Positions 17,811-26,819 of a stretch of DNA of 64,000 nt are shown here, piece after piece. The first letter of the stretch is position 1, and every line of letters begins with the position of its first letter. The position numbers and the translations under genes were made by a program. The DNA is taken from assembly GCF_030035605.1 (NCBI RefSeq), contig NZ_CP106736.1:2046001-2110000 (forward strand). Direction: 5' to 3'. The notes under the pieces are model-generated. The model was not told the DNA's origin. It saw only the letters and a program-made list of their open reading frames with translations, and did not search any database. The DNA comes from Silvimonas soli. Lineage in GTDB: Bacteria > Pseudomonadota > Gammaproteobacteria > Burkholderiales > Chitinibacteraceae.

Positions 17811-18683
17811 ATGAAAATCCGGTTGCCTGGCGTTCTAGCCCTCTTGATCCTCTCTGCCCATTGCCCGGCCGAGGTTTATAAATCAAAGGATGCAGCCGGG
17901 AATGTGACGTTTTCCAATGTTGATCCTTCTAGCGGTGGCCAGGTTTACTCAGGCAATGGCAATCAGGGTGGCACTGTAAGTTCCACACGCACGGTAACCA
18001 ACTATGCCTATTCCCGTTTTGGCGCATGGGCCAGTTACCGGACCACGCAAACCTATCAAGTTAGAAGCCGATCTATCGCGTCCGGCAGCGGGTTTCGGGT
18101 TGCCAACAGCCTGATTGTGACCAGCAAACACCTGGTACACGATTGCAGTCAGGTCATGATCAATAATCAGCGCGCCGCTTTGCAGGTTGCCTTGAGTGGT
18201 GCCAGCGATCTGGCCTTGTTGCGCGACGGCTGGGGTACAGGTTCGCTGATAAAGTTCCGCTCAGACGAACCAGTCTTGGGTGAGCCGGTTTTTGTTGGGG
18301 GCTACATGCTGCCCAACCAGCCCACAGATAGCTTTTTGCTTAGTCCGGCGCAGGTTCAGGGCAAGGCGGCAGGCAATGATCCGCATATGTTTGAACTCTC
18401 AGGCAAAATCGTCCCGGGCGCCCGCGGCGGCCCCGTACTAGACCAGGCCGGGCACTTGATTGGCATGGTTGGAGTGAACACGAATACCGAAACCGCTTCG
18501 CACACCATAGATGTATCGAGTACCGACCATCAAAGTCCAGCTATCAAAAACACCGAAATCATCGCCTTTCTGAAGGCATACAACATCGATCCACTCATGG
18601 CCACCGCAACTCAGCCGGTTTCGCAAAGCGCAATTTCCGGGAATCTGGAACACGCAATGGTGACGATTTCCTGTTATCGCTAA
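17811..18683 (+). CDS. Secreted trypsin-fold protein with DUF4124-like N-terminus; catalytic Ser replaced
   Basis: 290 residues. Signal peptide (LPGVLALLILSAHCPA, cleavage near A20), then a DUF4124-type segment (EVYKSKDAAGNVTFSN). A trypsin-like domain follows, with GSGFRVANSLIVTSKHLV (His107), ASDLALLR (Asp133) and PGARGGPVLD. In active proteases the last motif reads GxSGGP; here Arg205 (codon cgc) occupies the Ser position. A protease-inactive binding role is therefore likely. ATG at 17811 places the signal peptide correctly; no clear ribosome site is seen. Confidence 0.75.
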   Translation: MKIRLPGVLALLILSAHCPAEVYKSKDAAGNVTFSNVDPSSGGQVYSGNGNQGGTVSSTRTVTNYAYSRFGAWASYRTTQTYQVRSRSIASGSGFRVANSLIVTSKHLVHDCSQVMINNQRAALQVALSGASDLALLRDGWGTGSLIKFRSDEPVLGEPVFVGGYMLPNQPTDSFLLSPAQVQGKAAGNDPHMFELSGKIVPGARGGPVLDQAGHLIGMVGVNTNTETASHTIDVSSTDHQSPAIKNTEIIAFLKAYNIDPLMATATQPVSQSAISGNLEHAMVTISCYR

Positions 18684-18904
18684 GAGCCTGACGAAGATGC
18701 AGTATTGTGTACTTTGAGTGCAATTGTGCTCTGTTTACCGTTTATCGCGACTAAATGACTGCACGTGCGCTATGCCTTGCCGCCCTGCCTGGTAAATGTC
18801 AGGATGCGTTCCGATCAGTATTCAACAACGATCGGGAACGGTTCTATCTCCCACCACAGCAGACAGGGTGCGGCAAAGCGCCGCAGCAGGAATAAACAGC
18901 AGAT
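18684..18904. other. Intergenic region before the GH128 pair
   Basis: 221 bases with no ORF of note. It presumably carries the promoter of the first GH128-type gene; I see no clear terminator or operator. Confidence 0.4.
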
Positions 18905-19885
18905 ATGCCTAATTTCAATTTGATTGGTGACTGCAGGCGCGCATTTGCCTTCCTGCTTGTAAGCGTTTGCCTCGGTCTTGCAAGTTGTGGCGGCGGCGGT
19001 GGGTCTGCAGGTAGTACTGGCAACAATAGCTCGAATGCAGCCCCAATCACGCCCACTCCCGCACCGGCGCTCACCCCAACCCCCTCCCCTACCCCAACAT
19101 CGGCGCCAGCCAGCAAAAGCGCCAAGCGCGGTATTGCTTATGATCTGGCCTCGTCGCAAGACATGGCGGCTGTCGCGACGGGTGCGAGCTGGTGGTACAA
19201 CTGGGGGCAGACTCCCAACAGCGGCATTCCCACGGATTACCAAGCCCGCTATGGCATGGATTTTTATCCCATGCTGTGGAACGGCAACTTTGTCGACGCC
19301 AATGTCATTAGCTGGCTGCAAGTACACCCGTCGGTCAAATATCTGCTCGTGCTTAACGAGCCCAATCTGGTCGATCAAGCCAATATGACGCCCGCTCAGG
19401 CGGCGGCATTGTGGCCGCGGTATGAGGCGATCTCCGCCGCGACCGGCGTCAAGCTTGTTGGCCCGGCGATGAACTGGGGCACCATGGCCGGATATAGCGA
19501 TCCGGTGGTGTGGCTGGATGCGTTTTACGCGGCCTACCAGGCGGCCAATGGCAATCGCAATCCGCAGATCGATTACCTGGCTTTTCACTGGTACGACTAC
19601 GGCCTGGGCGCGCAGCTGGATCGGCTGACCAAATACGGCAAGCCATTCTGGGTGACCGAATTTGCCAACTGGCATAGCTCAAACGACGGCGCGCAGATTG
19701 ATACGCTGGCCAAACAAGAGGCGCAAATGGCCGACATGGTTGCCACCTGCGAAACACGCAGCGATGTTTTCCGCTATGCCTGGTTCACTGGGCGCATTAA
19801 TCCAGATCCGCATTTCGACAGCTTGCTGGCAGGCAGTGGCATATTGAGCGACTTGGGTAGCAAGTACCTCACCCAACCTTGGTAA
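18905..19885 (+). CDS. GH128-type glycosidase lipoprotein (first of tandem pair)
   Basis: 326 residues. Lipoprotein signal with lipobox LASC (Cys28), a Ser/Gly then Pro-Thr-rich linker (residues 29-72), then an (alpha/beta)8 domain of the Glyco_hydro_cc/GH128 family. It starts KRGIAYD and contains ASWWYNWG, VLNEPN (E152, expected acid/base), FHWYDYG and WVTEFANW (E252, expected nucleophile). GH128 members cleave beta-1,3-glucans, so a surface-anchored fungal or algal glucan hydrolase is likely. The linker would hold the domain away from the membrane. Confidence 0.82.
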   Translation: MPNFNLIGDCRRAFAFLLVSVCLGLASCGGGGGSAGSTGNNSSNAAPITPTPAPALTPTPSPTPTSAPASKSAKRGIAYDLASSQDMAAVATGASWWYNWGQTPNSGIPTDYQARYGMDFYPMLWNGNFVDANVISWLQVHPSVKYLLVLNEPNLVDQANMTPAQAAALWPRYEAISAATGVKLVGPAMNWGTMAGYSDPVVWLDAFYAAYQAANGNRNPQIDYLAFHWYDYGLGAQLDRLTKYGKPFWVTEFANWHSSNDGAQIDTLAKQEAQMADMVATCETRSDVFRYAWFTGRINPDPHFDSLLAGSGILSDLGSKYLTQPW

Positions 19886-20167
19886 ACAGGCGCTGACGTG
19901 GGTGGCACGGATCAGCGGCTTCAGGATCAAATACTCGACTACTCTGCATAAAGCCACGCTTGTCGGTAATTTGCGCGCCCTGTCGTTGTTGCCAGAACGC
20001 GCCAATATGACGTTGGTCTACAACCAGATAAAGATCTGAATAAGCACAGTCAACTGCATCGGCAATATGGTGTACCGGGCATGTCCGCCTGCGCCTGATG
20101 CTGCACTGTGCCGCTGCCCTTGGGGGGGGTTCCGCACACATCGTGCTCGCAAAAGAGGAATCCGGTT
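19886..20167. other. Intergenic spacer between GH128 paralogs
   Basis: 282 bases with no convincing gene. GAGGA before 20168 is the ribosome site of the second paralog. No terminator is clear, so the pair could be cotranscribed. Confidence 0.4.
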
Positions 20168-21151
20168 ATGCCAATCCAGAAACAACGAGACAGCTTGCGC
20201 TGCCTGGGCTCCCTGCTGGCACTGGGTGCCGCGCTGGTGCTGGGCGGCTGCGGCGATGGTCAGGACAGCAGTAGTTCCGCCATGCCCAGCACTGCATCCG
20301 CCAGCATCAAACAGACCACCACAGTGCTGCCGCAACAGCCAGTCGTCGCGGTTACGCCTGTGCCGAAAAACACCACCAAGAGCACCAAACGCGGTATTGC
20401 CGACAATCTCGGCGGCTATTCAATGCTCGATCTGGCCGCAGTCTCGCCGGGCGTGAGCTGGTGGTACAACTGGAATCTCACCCCCACCAGTAATCTCCCT
20501 TCAGACTACCAGGCCATGTACGGCATGGAATTCGTGCCCATGATCAAGACCGGAGACTTTGTCGATGCCGACGTGATCAACTGGTTGCTGGCTCACCCTT
20601 CGGTCAAGTTCCTGCTGGTTCTCAACGAACCCAACCGCACCACACAAGCCAATATGACGCCGTGGCAAGCCGTGGCGGTGTGGCCACGGTTTGAGAACAT
20701 TGCGGCCAAAACCGGTGTGAAACTGGTCGGGCCGGCCATGACTAACGGCAACACGCTGCACTATGGCGATCCGGTGTATTGGCTGGACAGTTTTTACGAA
20801 GATTTTCGGGCACTGTATCAACGCGATCCCAAGATCGATTTTCTGGCTTTTCACTGGTATGACTACGGACTGGCGGCGGCACTGGACCGGATGGACAAAT
20901 ACGGCAAGCAGATCTGGGTCACCGAATTCGACAACTTTCATACCGGCAACGACGGGCTGCAGATTGATAGCCTGAGCAAGGCACTGGCGCAGCAGGCCCA
21001 GATGACTAATATCCTGGAAACGCGCAGCGACGTGTATCGCTACGCCTGGTACACCAGTCGCTTGTCCGGTAATCCCTTGTTTATCAATTTGCTGAGCGGA
21101 CCGGGCCAGTTGACGGCCATGGGTAGCCAGTATGTGACGCTACCGTGGTGA
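20168..21151 (+). CDS. GH128-type glycosidase lipoprotein (second of tandem pair)
   Basis: 327 residues, clearly paralogous to the preceding gene across the catalytic domain. Lipobox LGGC (Cys28), a shorter linker without the Pro-Thr repeats, then STKRGIADN, VSWWYNWN, VLNEPNRT (E154), FHWYDYG and WVTEFDNFH (E253). Both catalytic Glu residues are kept. ATG at 20168 follows AAGAGGAA; upstream in-frame start is rejected. Probably hydrolyses beta-1,3-glucan with somewhat different specificity. A strong terminator follows. Confidence 0.82.
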   Translation: MPIQKQRDSLRCLGSLLALGAALVLGGCGDGQDSSSSAMPSTASASIKQTTTVLPQQPVVAVTPVPKNTTKSTKRGIADNLGGYSMLDLAAVSPGVSWWYNWNLTPTSNLPSDYQAMYGMEFVPMIKTGDFVDADVINWLLAHPSVKFLLVLNEPNRTTQANMTPWQAVAVWPRFENIAAKTGVKLVGPAMTNGNTLHYGDPVYWLDSFYEDFRALYQRDPKIDFLAFHWYDYGLAAALDRMDKYGKQIWVTEFDNFHTGNDGLQIDSLSKALAQQAQMTNILETRSDVYRYAWYTSRLSGNPLFINLLSGPGQLTAMGSQYVTLPW

Positions 21152-21223
21152 GGCGGCGCCACCAGCATCGCCAGCGGTGCGGTGCATGTCAGAACATGAG
21201 CACACTGCGATAAGCGCCAAGCG

Positions 21224-21251
21224 ACCACCGCCTCTTGCGGTGGTTTTTTTT
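21224..21251 (+). terminator. Rho-independent terminator after GH128 pair
   Basis: ACCACCGC (21224-21231) pairs perfectly with GCGGTGGT (21237-21244) around a 5-base loop, followed by seven T residues. Confidence 0.92.
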
Positions 21252-21338
21252 GGCCTCATGTACTTGCGGGTAGATAAACCGGTTTGCGGACCCAATCGGC
21301 AGTTTCCGTCCCGGCAGCGACCATCACAGGAAGCATTC

Positions 21339-22052
21339 ATGCGTCTCGCAATCATCAGTGGCGGCTCTAAAGGTCTGGGAGCCAGTCTGTGTAATCAATA
21401 TCTTGCCGCGGGTTTTACCGTGGTGGAGTTTTCCCGCTCGGCCCCGCACGATTATTCGATCCAGGTTGATCTGGCCGACCCAGTCACCACGCAGCAAACG
21501 GTGGCGACCACACTGCGAGCGTTGGCCGGGCAAAAGTGGGATGAAATTGTGGTGATCAACAACGCGGGCGTACTCGACCCAATCGGCCCCACTTCCGTCA
21601 AAGACCCGCAGGCGGTACTGGCAAATATCAACACCAACTTTGCTTCCGCCATTGTGTTTATCAGTGAAGTTGTTGGTGCATTTCAGGGGCACGCTGCCCG
21701 CAAAATCATCGCCAGCGTTTCGTCCGGTGCCGCGTTGAAGGGTTATGCCGGCTGGTCGCTGTATTGCGCCGCCAAAGCAGGTGTGGAGAATTTCATCCGT
21801 TCAGTCGCGCTGGAACAGATTGCCCAGAGCCAGCCTTTCTTTGCCATCAACATTGACCCCGGCGTAATGGATACCGGTATGCAGGCGCTGATTCGCAGCA
21901 GCACTGTTGCCGACTTTCCGGATGTAGCGCGTTTTGTCCAACGCAAACAAGCAGGCGAATTGCGTTCCGCCGATGCGGTTGCCCGCGCGATCCGCCAGAT
22001 CATCGACCAACCCGCACTGGAAAACGGCGGGCGCTATCCCGCCGTGGTTTGA
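21339..22052 (+). CDS. SDR family oxidoreductase (benzil-reductase-like)
   Basis: 237-residue Rossmann protein with the cofactor loop SGGSKGLG (residues 7-14), NNAG, and the active-site pattern SVSSGAALKGYAGWSLYCAAK carrying the Ser-Tyr-Lys triad. Overall it resembles the (S)-benzoin-forming benzil reductase subgroup. Start at 21339 (MRLAIISGG) is set by the Rossmann motif and CACAGGAAG upstream. A Dabb-domain gene follows 35 bases later on the same strand. Confidence 0.85.
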   Translation: MRLAIISGGSKGLGASLCNQYLAAGFTVVEFSRSAPHDYSIQVDLADPVTTQQTVATTLRALAGQKWDEIVVINNAGVLDPIGPTSVKDPQAVLANINTNFASAIVFISEVVGAFQGHAARKIIASVSSGAALKGYAGWSLYCAAKAGVENFIRSVALEQIAQSQPFFAINIDPGVMDTGMQALIRSSTVADFPDVARFVQRKQAGELRSADAVARAIRQIIDQPALENGGRYPAVV

Positions 22053-22087
22053 TCCAGCAGGCTTAACCCGAACAAGGATGCACTCTC

Positions 22088-22387
22088 ATGGCTATCCGCC
22101 ACCTGGTTTTACTGAACTTTAAAGATGACCTTTCCCCGGCAACCCGGACCGAACTGGAAACCGCATTCGTGGCGTTGTCGCTGCAGATCGATGGCATCAC
22201 TGCCTTCGATTGGGGTATCAATCACAGCGTGGAAGGCTTGGGCAAAGGCTTTACGCATGTTTTCAACTTCACTTTTGTGGATGCCGCCGCGCGGGATACC
22301 TATATGGTGCATCCGGCACATCTGGCCTTTGTGGCACAGCTACAACCGTGCCTGAACGATGTGATCGTGCTGGATTACGACCTCTGA
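22088..22387 (+). CDS. Dabb family (stress-responsive A/B barrel) protein
   Basis: 99 residues starting MAIRHLVLLNFKDDLSPATR, with HVFNFTFVDAAARDTYMVHP and a hydrophobic C-terminus (DVIVLDYDL): the dimeric alpha-beta barrel pattern of Dabb proteins. The tandem with the SDR suggests a two-gene unit ended by the terminator at 22414. Members of this fold range from polyketide cyclases to stress proteins; no specific substrate can be named. Confidence 0.85.
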   Translation: MAIRHLVLLNFKDDLSPATRTELETAFVALSLQIDGITAFDWGINHSVEGLGKGFTHVFNFTFVDAAARDTYMVHPAHLAFVAQLQPCLNDVIVLDYDL

Positions 22388-22413
22388 CCTCGCCTGCACA
22401 ATGCCCTAACGCG

Positions 22414-22441
22414 AAAAGCCCCGTAGTGTGCGGGGCTTTTT
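22414..22441 (+). terminator. Rho-independent terminator after Dabb gene
   Basis: AAAAGCCCCG (22414-22423) pairs with CGGGGCTTTT (22431-22440) around a 7-base loop, with T residues following. It also faces the end of the minus-strand gene at 22480. Confidence 0.92.
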
Positions 22442-22479
22442 CTATTACGCGGCATAAGACTGGTAATCGCCCCGTTTAT

Positions 22480-22797
22480 TTAGCGAGCAGAAGTGTCTTG
22501 CGCCCCGTAGCTGGCAAACACGCTTTTGACCACCCCACCCGCCGTTTCAATACGGCAGCCACGATAACCGTAGCCGTTTTTCATTTGCACAAAGCTGACC
22601 CCGGAGGCCGCAATCGTGCCCAGCATATTCTGGCGGGCGATATACGTTTGCAGCGCTTCGACCGTAGCAATCGATTTCAGCGGTCCGCAGGTTTCCTGCG
22701 CCTCCCGCCGCTTTTGTTGCACGCTGTAGCTTGAATACAGCATCAGTCCCGTAAACAGGCACATCAGCACCAGCGACATCACTTTCCTGGCAGTCAT
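22480..22797 (-). CDS. Hypothetical membrane-anchored protein (105 aa)
   Basis: Starts MTARKVMSLVLMCLFTGLML: one N-terminal hydrophobic helix acting as anchor or signal, then a small exported domain with two Cys (ETCGPLKS and YRGCRIE) that could form a disulfide. No family recognised. Convergent with the Dabb gene. Confidence 0.55.
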   Translation of the reverse strand: MTARKVMSLVLMCLFTGLMLYSSYSVQQKRREAQETCGPLKSIATVEALQTYIARQNMLGTIAASGVSFVQMKNGYGYRGCRIETAGGVVKSVFASYGAQDTSAR

Positions 22798-23072
22798 TCG
22801 GCTAATCCGGCCACTATTTGGTCAAGCGACAATTCTAGACCCAGCCGCACCACTGCAAACCCGGTGACACCGTGGCGTGCCGCCGGCGCGACACTTTGGC
22901 GACGAAAGCCATCCACCCCGACTCAGCAGAATGGCTCGGCAATATATAGACCGATCCGGAATATACATATGCCAGCCAACACCAATTGCGCGCGATAACA
23001 AAAGTGCCAGATATGCCCATACCTCGCTATTTTAAATACGCGATGTAAGGAAATAGCTAATGGGAATTCAAA
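22798..23072. other. AT-rich intergenic region
   Basis: 275 bases without a supported gene; the beginning of an AT-rich stretch that runs to about 23.9 kb. Confidence 0.4.
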
Positions 23073-23282
23073 TCAAGCCAGTTTCTTTGGCCTGGATTTC
23101 ATCAAACGGGCTTTTGCTTCCAGCAAATCATCCAGGTTTTCGAACATGCCTAAAGGCACGTACCCGACCTTGATTCCACTGGTAAAAGCGCGGACGTTTT
23201 TATCCAGCATTACGTACAATTTTTCAACGTGGAAATTCTGGCTTTCAACACTGTATTGAAGCACGTACAGACTTTCATTCAT
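23073..23282 (-). CDS. Hypothetical small protein (69 aa)
   Basis: Starts MNESLYVLQYSVESQNFHVE and ends in a basic tail (MKSRPKKLA). Composition is protein-like, with an amphipathic C-terminal helix (LDDLLEAKARLMKS). The ATG at 23282 is a guess; the frame stays open to 23351 and no good ribosome site is visible. It lies in the AT-rich stretch, so it may be an acquired gene. Confidence 0.45.
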   Translation of the reverse strand: MNESLYVLQYSVESQNFHVEKLYVMLDKNVRAFTSGIKVGYVPLGMFENLDDLLEAKARLMKSRPKKLA

Positions 23283-23472
23283 CGCCGTAGCAACCCCAAA
23301 ATATTTGCGATGTGTAAGAAACGAAAGTGCCGGACAAAAAACGCGAGACACCTACCCCGGCAACAAACCATAAAGATAAAAATCCTGGTATGGTTTACCA
23401 AGGCAAGCGAAGGACAGGGCGGGTAACCCTGCGTGCATCGTCTTATTTAATAAGAAATTTGTCAAGAACCAA

Positions 23473-23767
23473 ATGACAATGGCACTCATAAAAACAACCA
23501 GAGCCGCTCGTTTATTGCAAGCTCAAGTTCGCGCCGATGGTTGCACCGGTTTGGGCGTTCAATTGCACCAGCCGCGTGCAAATTGCACTACCCATTCCCA
23601 ATATCGCATGAGCCGAAAAGCGATATGTTTTGAAAAAACCTGGATTCTTTCCGATATATCAGCGTCAATTATTTGAATATGAAACCGGTTCCGTTTTCAT
23701 GTTTGTTGTTAAAGGCAATTTATTTGCCCTGATTAATCTGGATATTGAAACAATAAGATATTTCTAA
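23473..23767 (+). pseudogene. Possible frameshifted small gene
   Basis: One frame runs from ATG 23473 to a stop at 23676. A second, offset frame from about 23612 to a TAA at 23765-23767 reads EKRYVLKKPGFFPIYQRQLF and continues ETGSVFMFVVKGNLFALINL, which has convincing protein composition but no good start. Joining the two near 23608 would give a protein of about 97 residues. The interval 23283-23911 is otherwise empty and AT-rich. No family recognised. Confidence 0.3.
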
Positions 23768-23911
23768 TATTCGGGAAGTATCGACATATACATCAACACA
23801 GATTTGCCTGTGCCCATTTTCGGCTCAGGAAGAAACCTTAAACCGTCAAACGCCAGCCGTGCCCGGCTGTGTGCATTTGGCGCGGGCTTGGTCTGTCAAA
23901 GCACGGCAAAT

Positions 23912-24604
23912 CTAATGAGCAGGTAAAGGAAATGCCACTGTCTGGCGCGCCAGACAAGTAGCGGCGAGCGCCAGCCAGGGTGGCAGTGCAAAGCACCAAA
24001 GGCCGATCAAATGGAACAGCACTGCGGCAGCGGCACAACCAACAGCGAAGGCCAGCACCGTGGCTGCCAGGCGCGAGATGCGGTTTTTGACCAGGGCCTG
24101 CTGCTCGGCCGGTAAACCGCCCAACAGATCCACCGCATCAATGACAATCTGGGTGGTACTGCCGGTCATCAAGGTCGTTGGCGGCGCGCTGGATAGATAT
24201 ATCCGGTGCACCGCGTTCTGGATTGCCATTGCCGCGACCAGCGTCATGCCTGTGAGCAACGCTGGCCAGTGATCGCCATTGGGAAACGGCCCCAAGCCGA
24301 TTGCAAACACTGCGGCAACGAGTAGCAGCAGTGTTTGCAGTCCCAGCAGAAACGGTATTTCTGCAATCTGCCGTTGAGTAAGCACCGCGCCGCCAACTCG
24401 TACCAGCCCCACCACCACGCAGAACAAGGGCAACGCCGCCAGCTTGGCAATCACGCCTGAAGTGCCAAATGCCAGCGCCGCGCCCAAGGTGACGAAGTTG
24501 CCGGTGACATGAGCCGTAAACAGCCCTTGCAGCGCCAGAAAACCAGCCGTATCGACATAACCGCCGGTAGCGCTGAGAACACCAGGCAGATTCACAGTTT
24601 TCAT
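23912..24604 (-). CDS. YoaK family (DUF1275) membrane protein
   Basis: 230 residues, about six hydrophobic helices. The opening LSATGGYVDTAGFLALQGLFTAHVTGNFV and the middle QNAVHRIYLSSAPPTTLMTG are diagnostic of DUF1275/YoaK proteins, a family of small integral membrane proteins of unknown transport role. The ATG at 24604 fits the family start. A 315-base gap (24605-24919) to the next gene contains no supported ORF. Confidence 0.85.
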   Translation of the reverse strand: MKTVNLPGVLSATGGYVDTAGFLALQGLFTAHVTGNFVTLGAALAFGTSGVIAKLAALPLFCVVVGLVRVGGAVLTQRQIAEIPFLLGLQTLLLLVAAVFAIGLGPFPNGDHWPALLTGMTLVAAMAIQNAVHRIYLSSAPPTTLMTGSTTQIVIDAVDLLGGLPAEQQALVKNRISRLAATVLAFAVGCAAAAVLFHLIGLWCFALPPWLALAATCLARQTVAFPLPAH

Positions 24605-24919
24605 GGGGTTCCTTGTTGCAACAAAAGAGCCAAGTCATGGCAAACAGGCTGCAGATTAACCGGATTCATTCATCGATGGATATGCGTTTAGCATGTTCAG
24701 AGGCCGCATGGGTTATCGGTATCAAGCAGGACGGTGATGCCGCAGTTCGGTTGAAGGCAAGCAAAAAGCCGACCAGTCCGCATTGGCATTTGCCAATTAC
24801 CCCACGGACCAACCGCGATTAACTGTAGTTGCCCAGCCGCCGAACTGTACCCGCGCAGCCGGTATTTTTCTGGCGGTGATCTACACTGCGGCTGACTACC
24901 TTCTGCTGTGAGAGGCGCC

Positions 24920-25288
24920 ATGGGCTATCACCCGGTCAATCTGCTGTTCCGGTTTATCCTCGAACTGGTCGCGCTGGTAGCGATGAGCTTTTGGGGCTGG
25001 ACGCAGCATGACGGACTGGCGCGCTATGCCCTGGCGCTGATGGATCCGCTGCTGGCGGCAACCATCTGGGGCATTTTCAATGTACCCGGGGACCACAGCC
25101 GCTCCGGCGATGCCTTGGTGGCGGTGCCTGGCATGGTGCGGCTGGCCATCGAAGCGGTCATTTTCGGCTTTGCGGTATGGGCGCTATTTGCCACCGGCGC
25201 GGTTACGCAAGGGCGGTGCCTGGCCGCGGCGCTGGTTATTCACTACGCGTTGTCGTGGGACCGCAATCTCTGGTTGCTGCGCCGCTGA
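24920..25288 (+). CDS. YrdB family (DUF2568) membrane protein
   Basis: 122 residues with four hydrophobic helices: LLFRFILELVALVAMSFWGW, the DUF2568 opening, then ATIWGIFNVPGDHSRSG and LSWDRNLWLLRR. ATG at 24920 follows GAGAGGCGCC. Function unknown. It converges with the MocR gene, leaving only 11 bases between stops. Confidence 0.82.
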   Translation: MGYHPVNLLFRFILELVALVAMSFWGWTQHDGLARYALALMDPLLAATIWGIFNVPGDHSRSGDALVAVPGMVRLAIEAVIFGFAVWALFATGAVTQGRCLAAALVIHYALSWDRNLWLLRR

Positions 25289-25299
25289 AGGGCGAGCGC

Positions 25300-26736
25300 T
25301 CAAACCCCGCGCGAGCGCAATACGTGCGCCAGCTTGCCCAGTGCTTGATCGATATCGGCAGCGCTAATGCCACCATAACCAAACAAAATGCCGGGCCGTT
25401 TGGGCCGCGCCGTATGAAAGCCGGATATGCCGTACAAGCCCACTGCCACTTCACGCCCCGCCGCAATAATCGTTTCTTCGGCCAGTCCGGGTTTAAGCAA
25501 AGCGGTTAAATGGATGCCCGCCGCAGGCACAATTGGTTCAAACCACGTTGCGAGATCACCGTGCAGATGCGCCAGTAGCATGGCGCGGCGGGTTTCGTAG
25601 TGTTTGTGCATGCGCCGCAAATGCTTGGTGAAGTCCCCATTGAGGATAAACCGGCCGACTGCCGCCTGGGTCAGCGTGCAAGAGTGGCAATCGCCAATTT
25701 GCTTGGCTTTTTGTAGCGCCGGCTTCAGCGACAGCGGCGGCACCACATAACCCACGCGCAACTCGGGAAAGATGGTCTTGGAAAACGTCCAGACATAGGC
25801 CACCAGTCCCGCGCGATCCAGACTTTTGAGCGACTCCATGGGACGCCCTTCAAAACGGAACTCGCCGTCGTAGTCGTCTTCCACAATCACCACTTTGTTT
25901 TGCTGTGCCCATTCCAGCAACTCCACCCGCCGCTCCAGGCTCATTGGCATACCTAGCGGAAACTGGTGCGATGGCGTCACGTAAACCAGCCTGGCTTGCG
26001 CAGGCAGTTTGGCGGTCACCAGCCCCTGTTCATCCACCGGCACACTCACTACTCTGGCGCCTATTGCGGTAAAACAGGCGCGGGCGGGCGGATAACCGGG
26101 GTCTTCCATGGCCACGGTATCGCCGGGGCGAATCAGCACCCGGGCGAGCAAGTCCAGCGCTTGCTGCGCACCTTGGGTGATGATGACGTCCTGCCAATTG
26201 CTGACCACTGCCCGGTTAAATGCCAGATACCGCGACACCGCCAGTCGTAGTTCCTGTTCACCCGCCGGATCGTGATACTCGCCGCGGCCCCGCGCTTGCA
26301 GCCGCAAGGCATGGTTGATGCAACGCCGCCAGGATTCAAAGGGAAAGGCGCTTTTGTCGGTCATGCCACCTTTGAAATCCAGCGCCAGCGCGGTGCCCGC
26401 CTTGGGCATGGCTAGTGCGTCCGGCATGTCGTCCCAGATGGAATCCAGTTGCACCGGTTCGCTTTGCGCTTCTGTTGACGTCACTGGCACGCGGTTAAGT
26501 GAGTCGGCGACAAAGGTGCCTTCTCCAGTGCGGGTGCGTAGATAGCCTTCTGCGATCAAGCGCTCAAATGCATCCAGCGTGGTTTTGCGCGAGACGCCCA
26601 ATTGCACCGCCAGATCACGCGTAGAGGGCAAGCGCTCGCCAGCGGCCAGACGGCCATCCAGGATTCCGGCGCGCAATTGCCGGTAAATTTGCCCGATCAG
26701 GTCGTGACGCCCGGCAATGCTGATATGGATGTCCAT
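25300..26736 (-). CDS. MocR/PdxR-type GntR-aminotransferase regulator
   Basis: 478 residues. An N-terminal GntR winged helix (about 8-80, with AGERLPSTRDLAVQLGVSRKT) is fused to a fold-type I aminotransferase domain that binds PLP. The lysine in VWTFSKTIFPELRVGYV is the expected PLP-attachment site, and the Asp in VEDDYDGEFRFEG is also conserved. Such regulators often control pyridoxal synthesis or amine metabolism, but no pdxST-like target lies nearby. ATG at 26736 is preferred over an in-frame start at 26784. Confidence 0.88.
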   Translation of the reverse strand: MDIHISIAGRHDLIGQIYRQLRAGILDGRLAAGERLPSTRDLAVQLGVSRKTTLDAFERLIAEGYLRTRTGEGTFVADSLNRVPVTSTEAQSEPVQLDSIWDDMPDALAMPKAGTALALDFKGGMTDKSAFPFESWRRCINHALRLQARGRGEYHDPAGEQELRLAVSRYLAFNRAVVSNWQDVIITQGAQQALDLLARVLIRPGDTVAMEDPGYPPARACFTAIGARVVSVPVDEQGLVTAKLPAQARLVYVTPSHQFPLGMPMSLERRVELLEWAQQNKVVIVEDDYDGEFRFEGRPMESLKSLDRAGLVAYVWTFSKTIFPELRVGYVVPPLSLKPALQKAKQIGDCHSCTLTQAAVGRFILNGDFTKHLRRMHKHYETRRAMLLAHLHGDLATWFEPIVPAAGIHLTALLKPGLAEETIIAAGREVAVGLYGISGFHTARPKRPGILFGYGGISAADIDQALGKLAHVLRSRGV

Positions 26737-26819
26737 GCGGTGGCTATCTTGATGAGTCTTGATCGACTCATTCTGGCATACCACTGGCCGGAGCTGTCCG
26801 GATACCTGACGCGCCGCGT

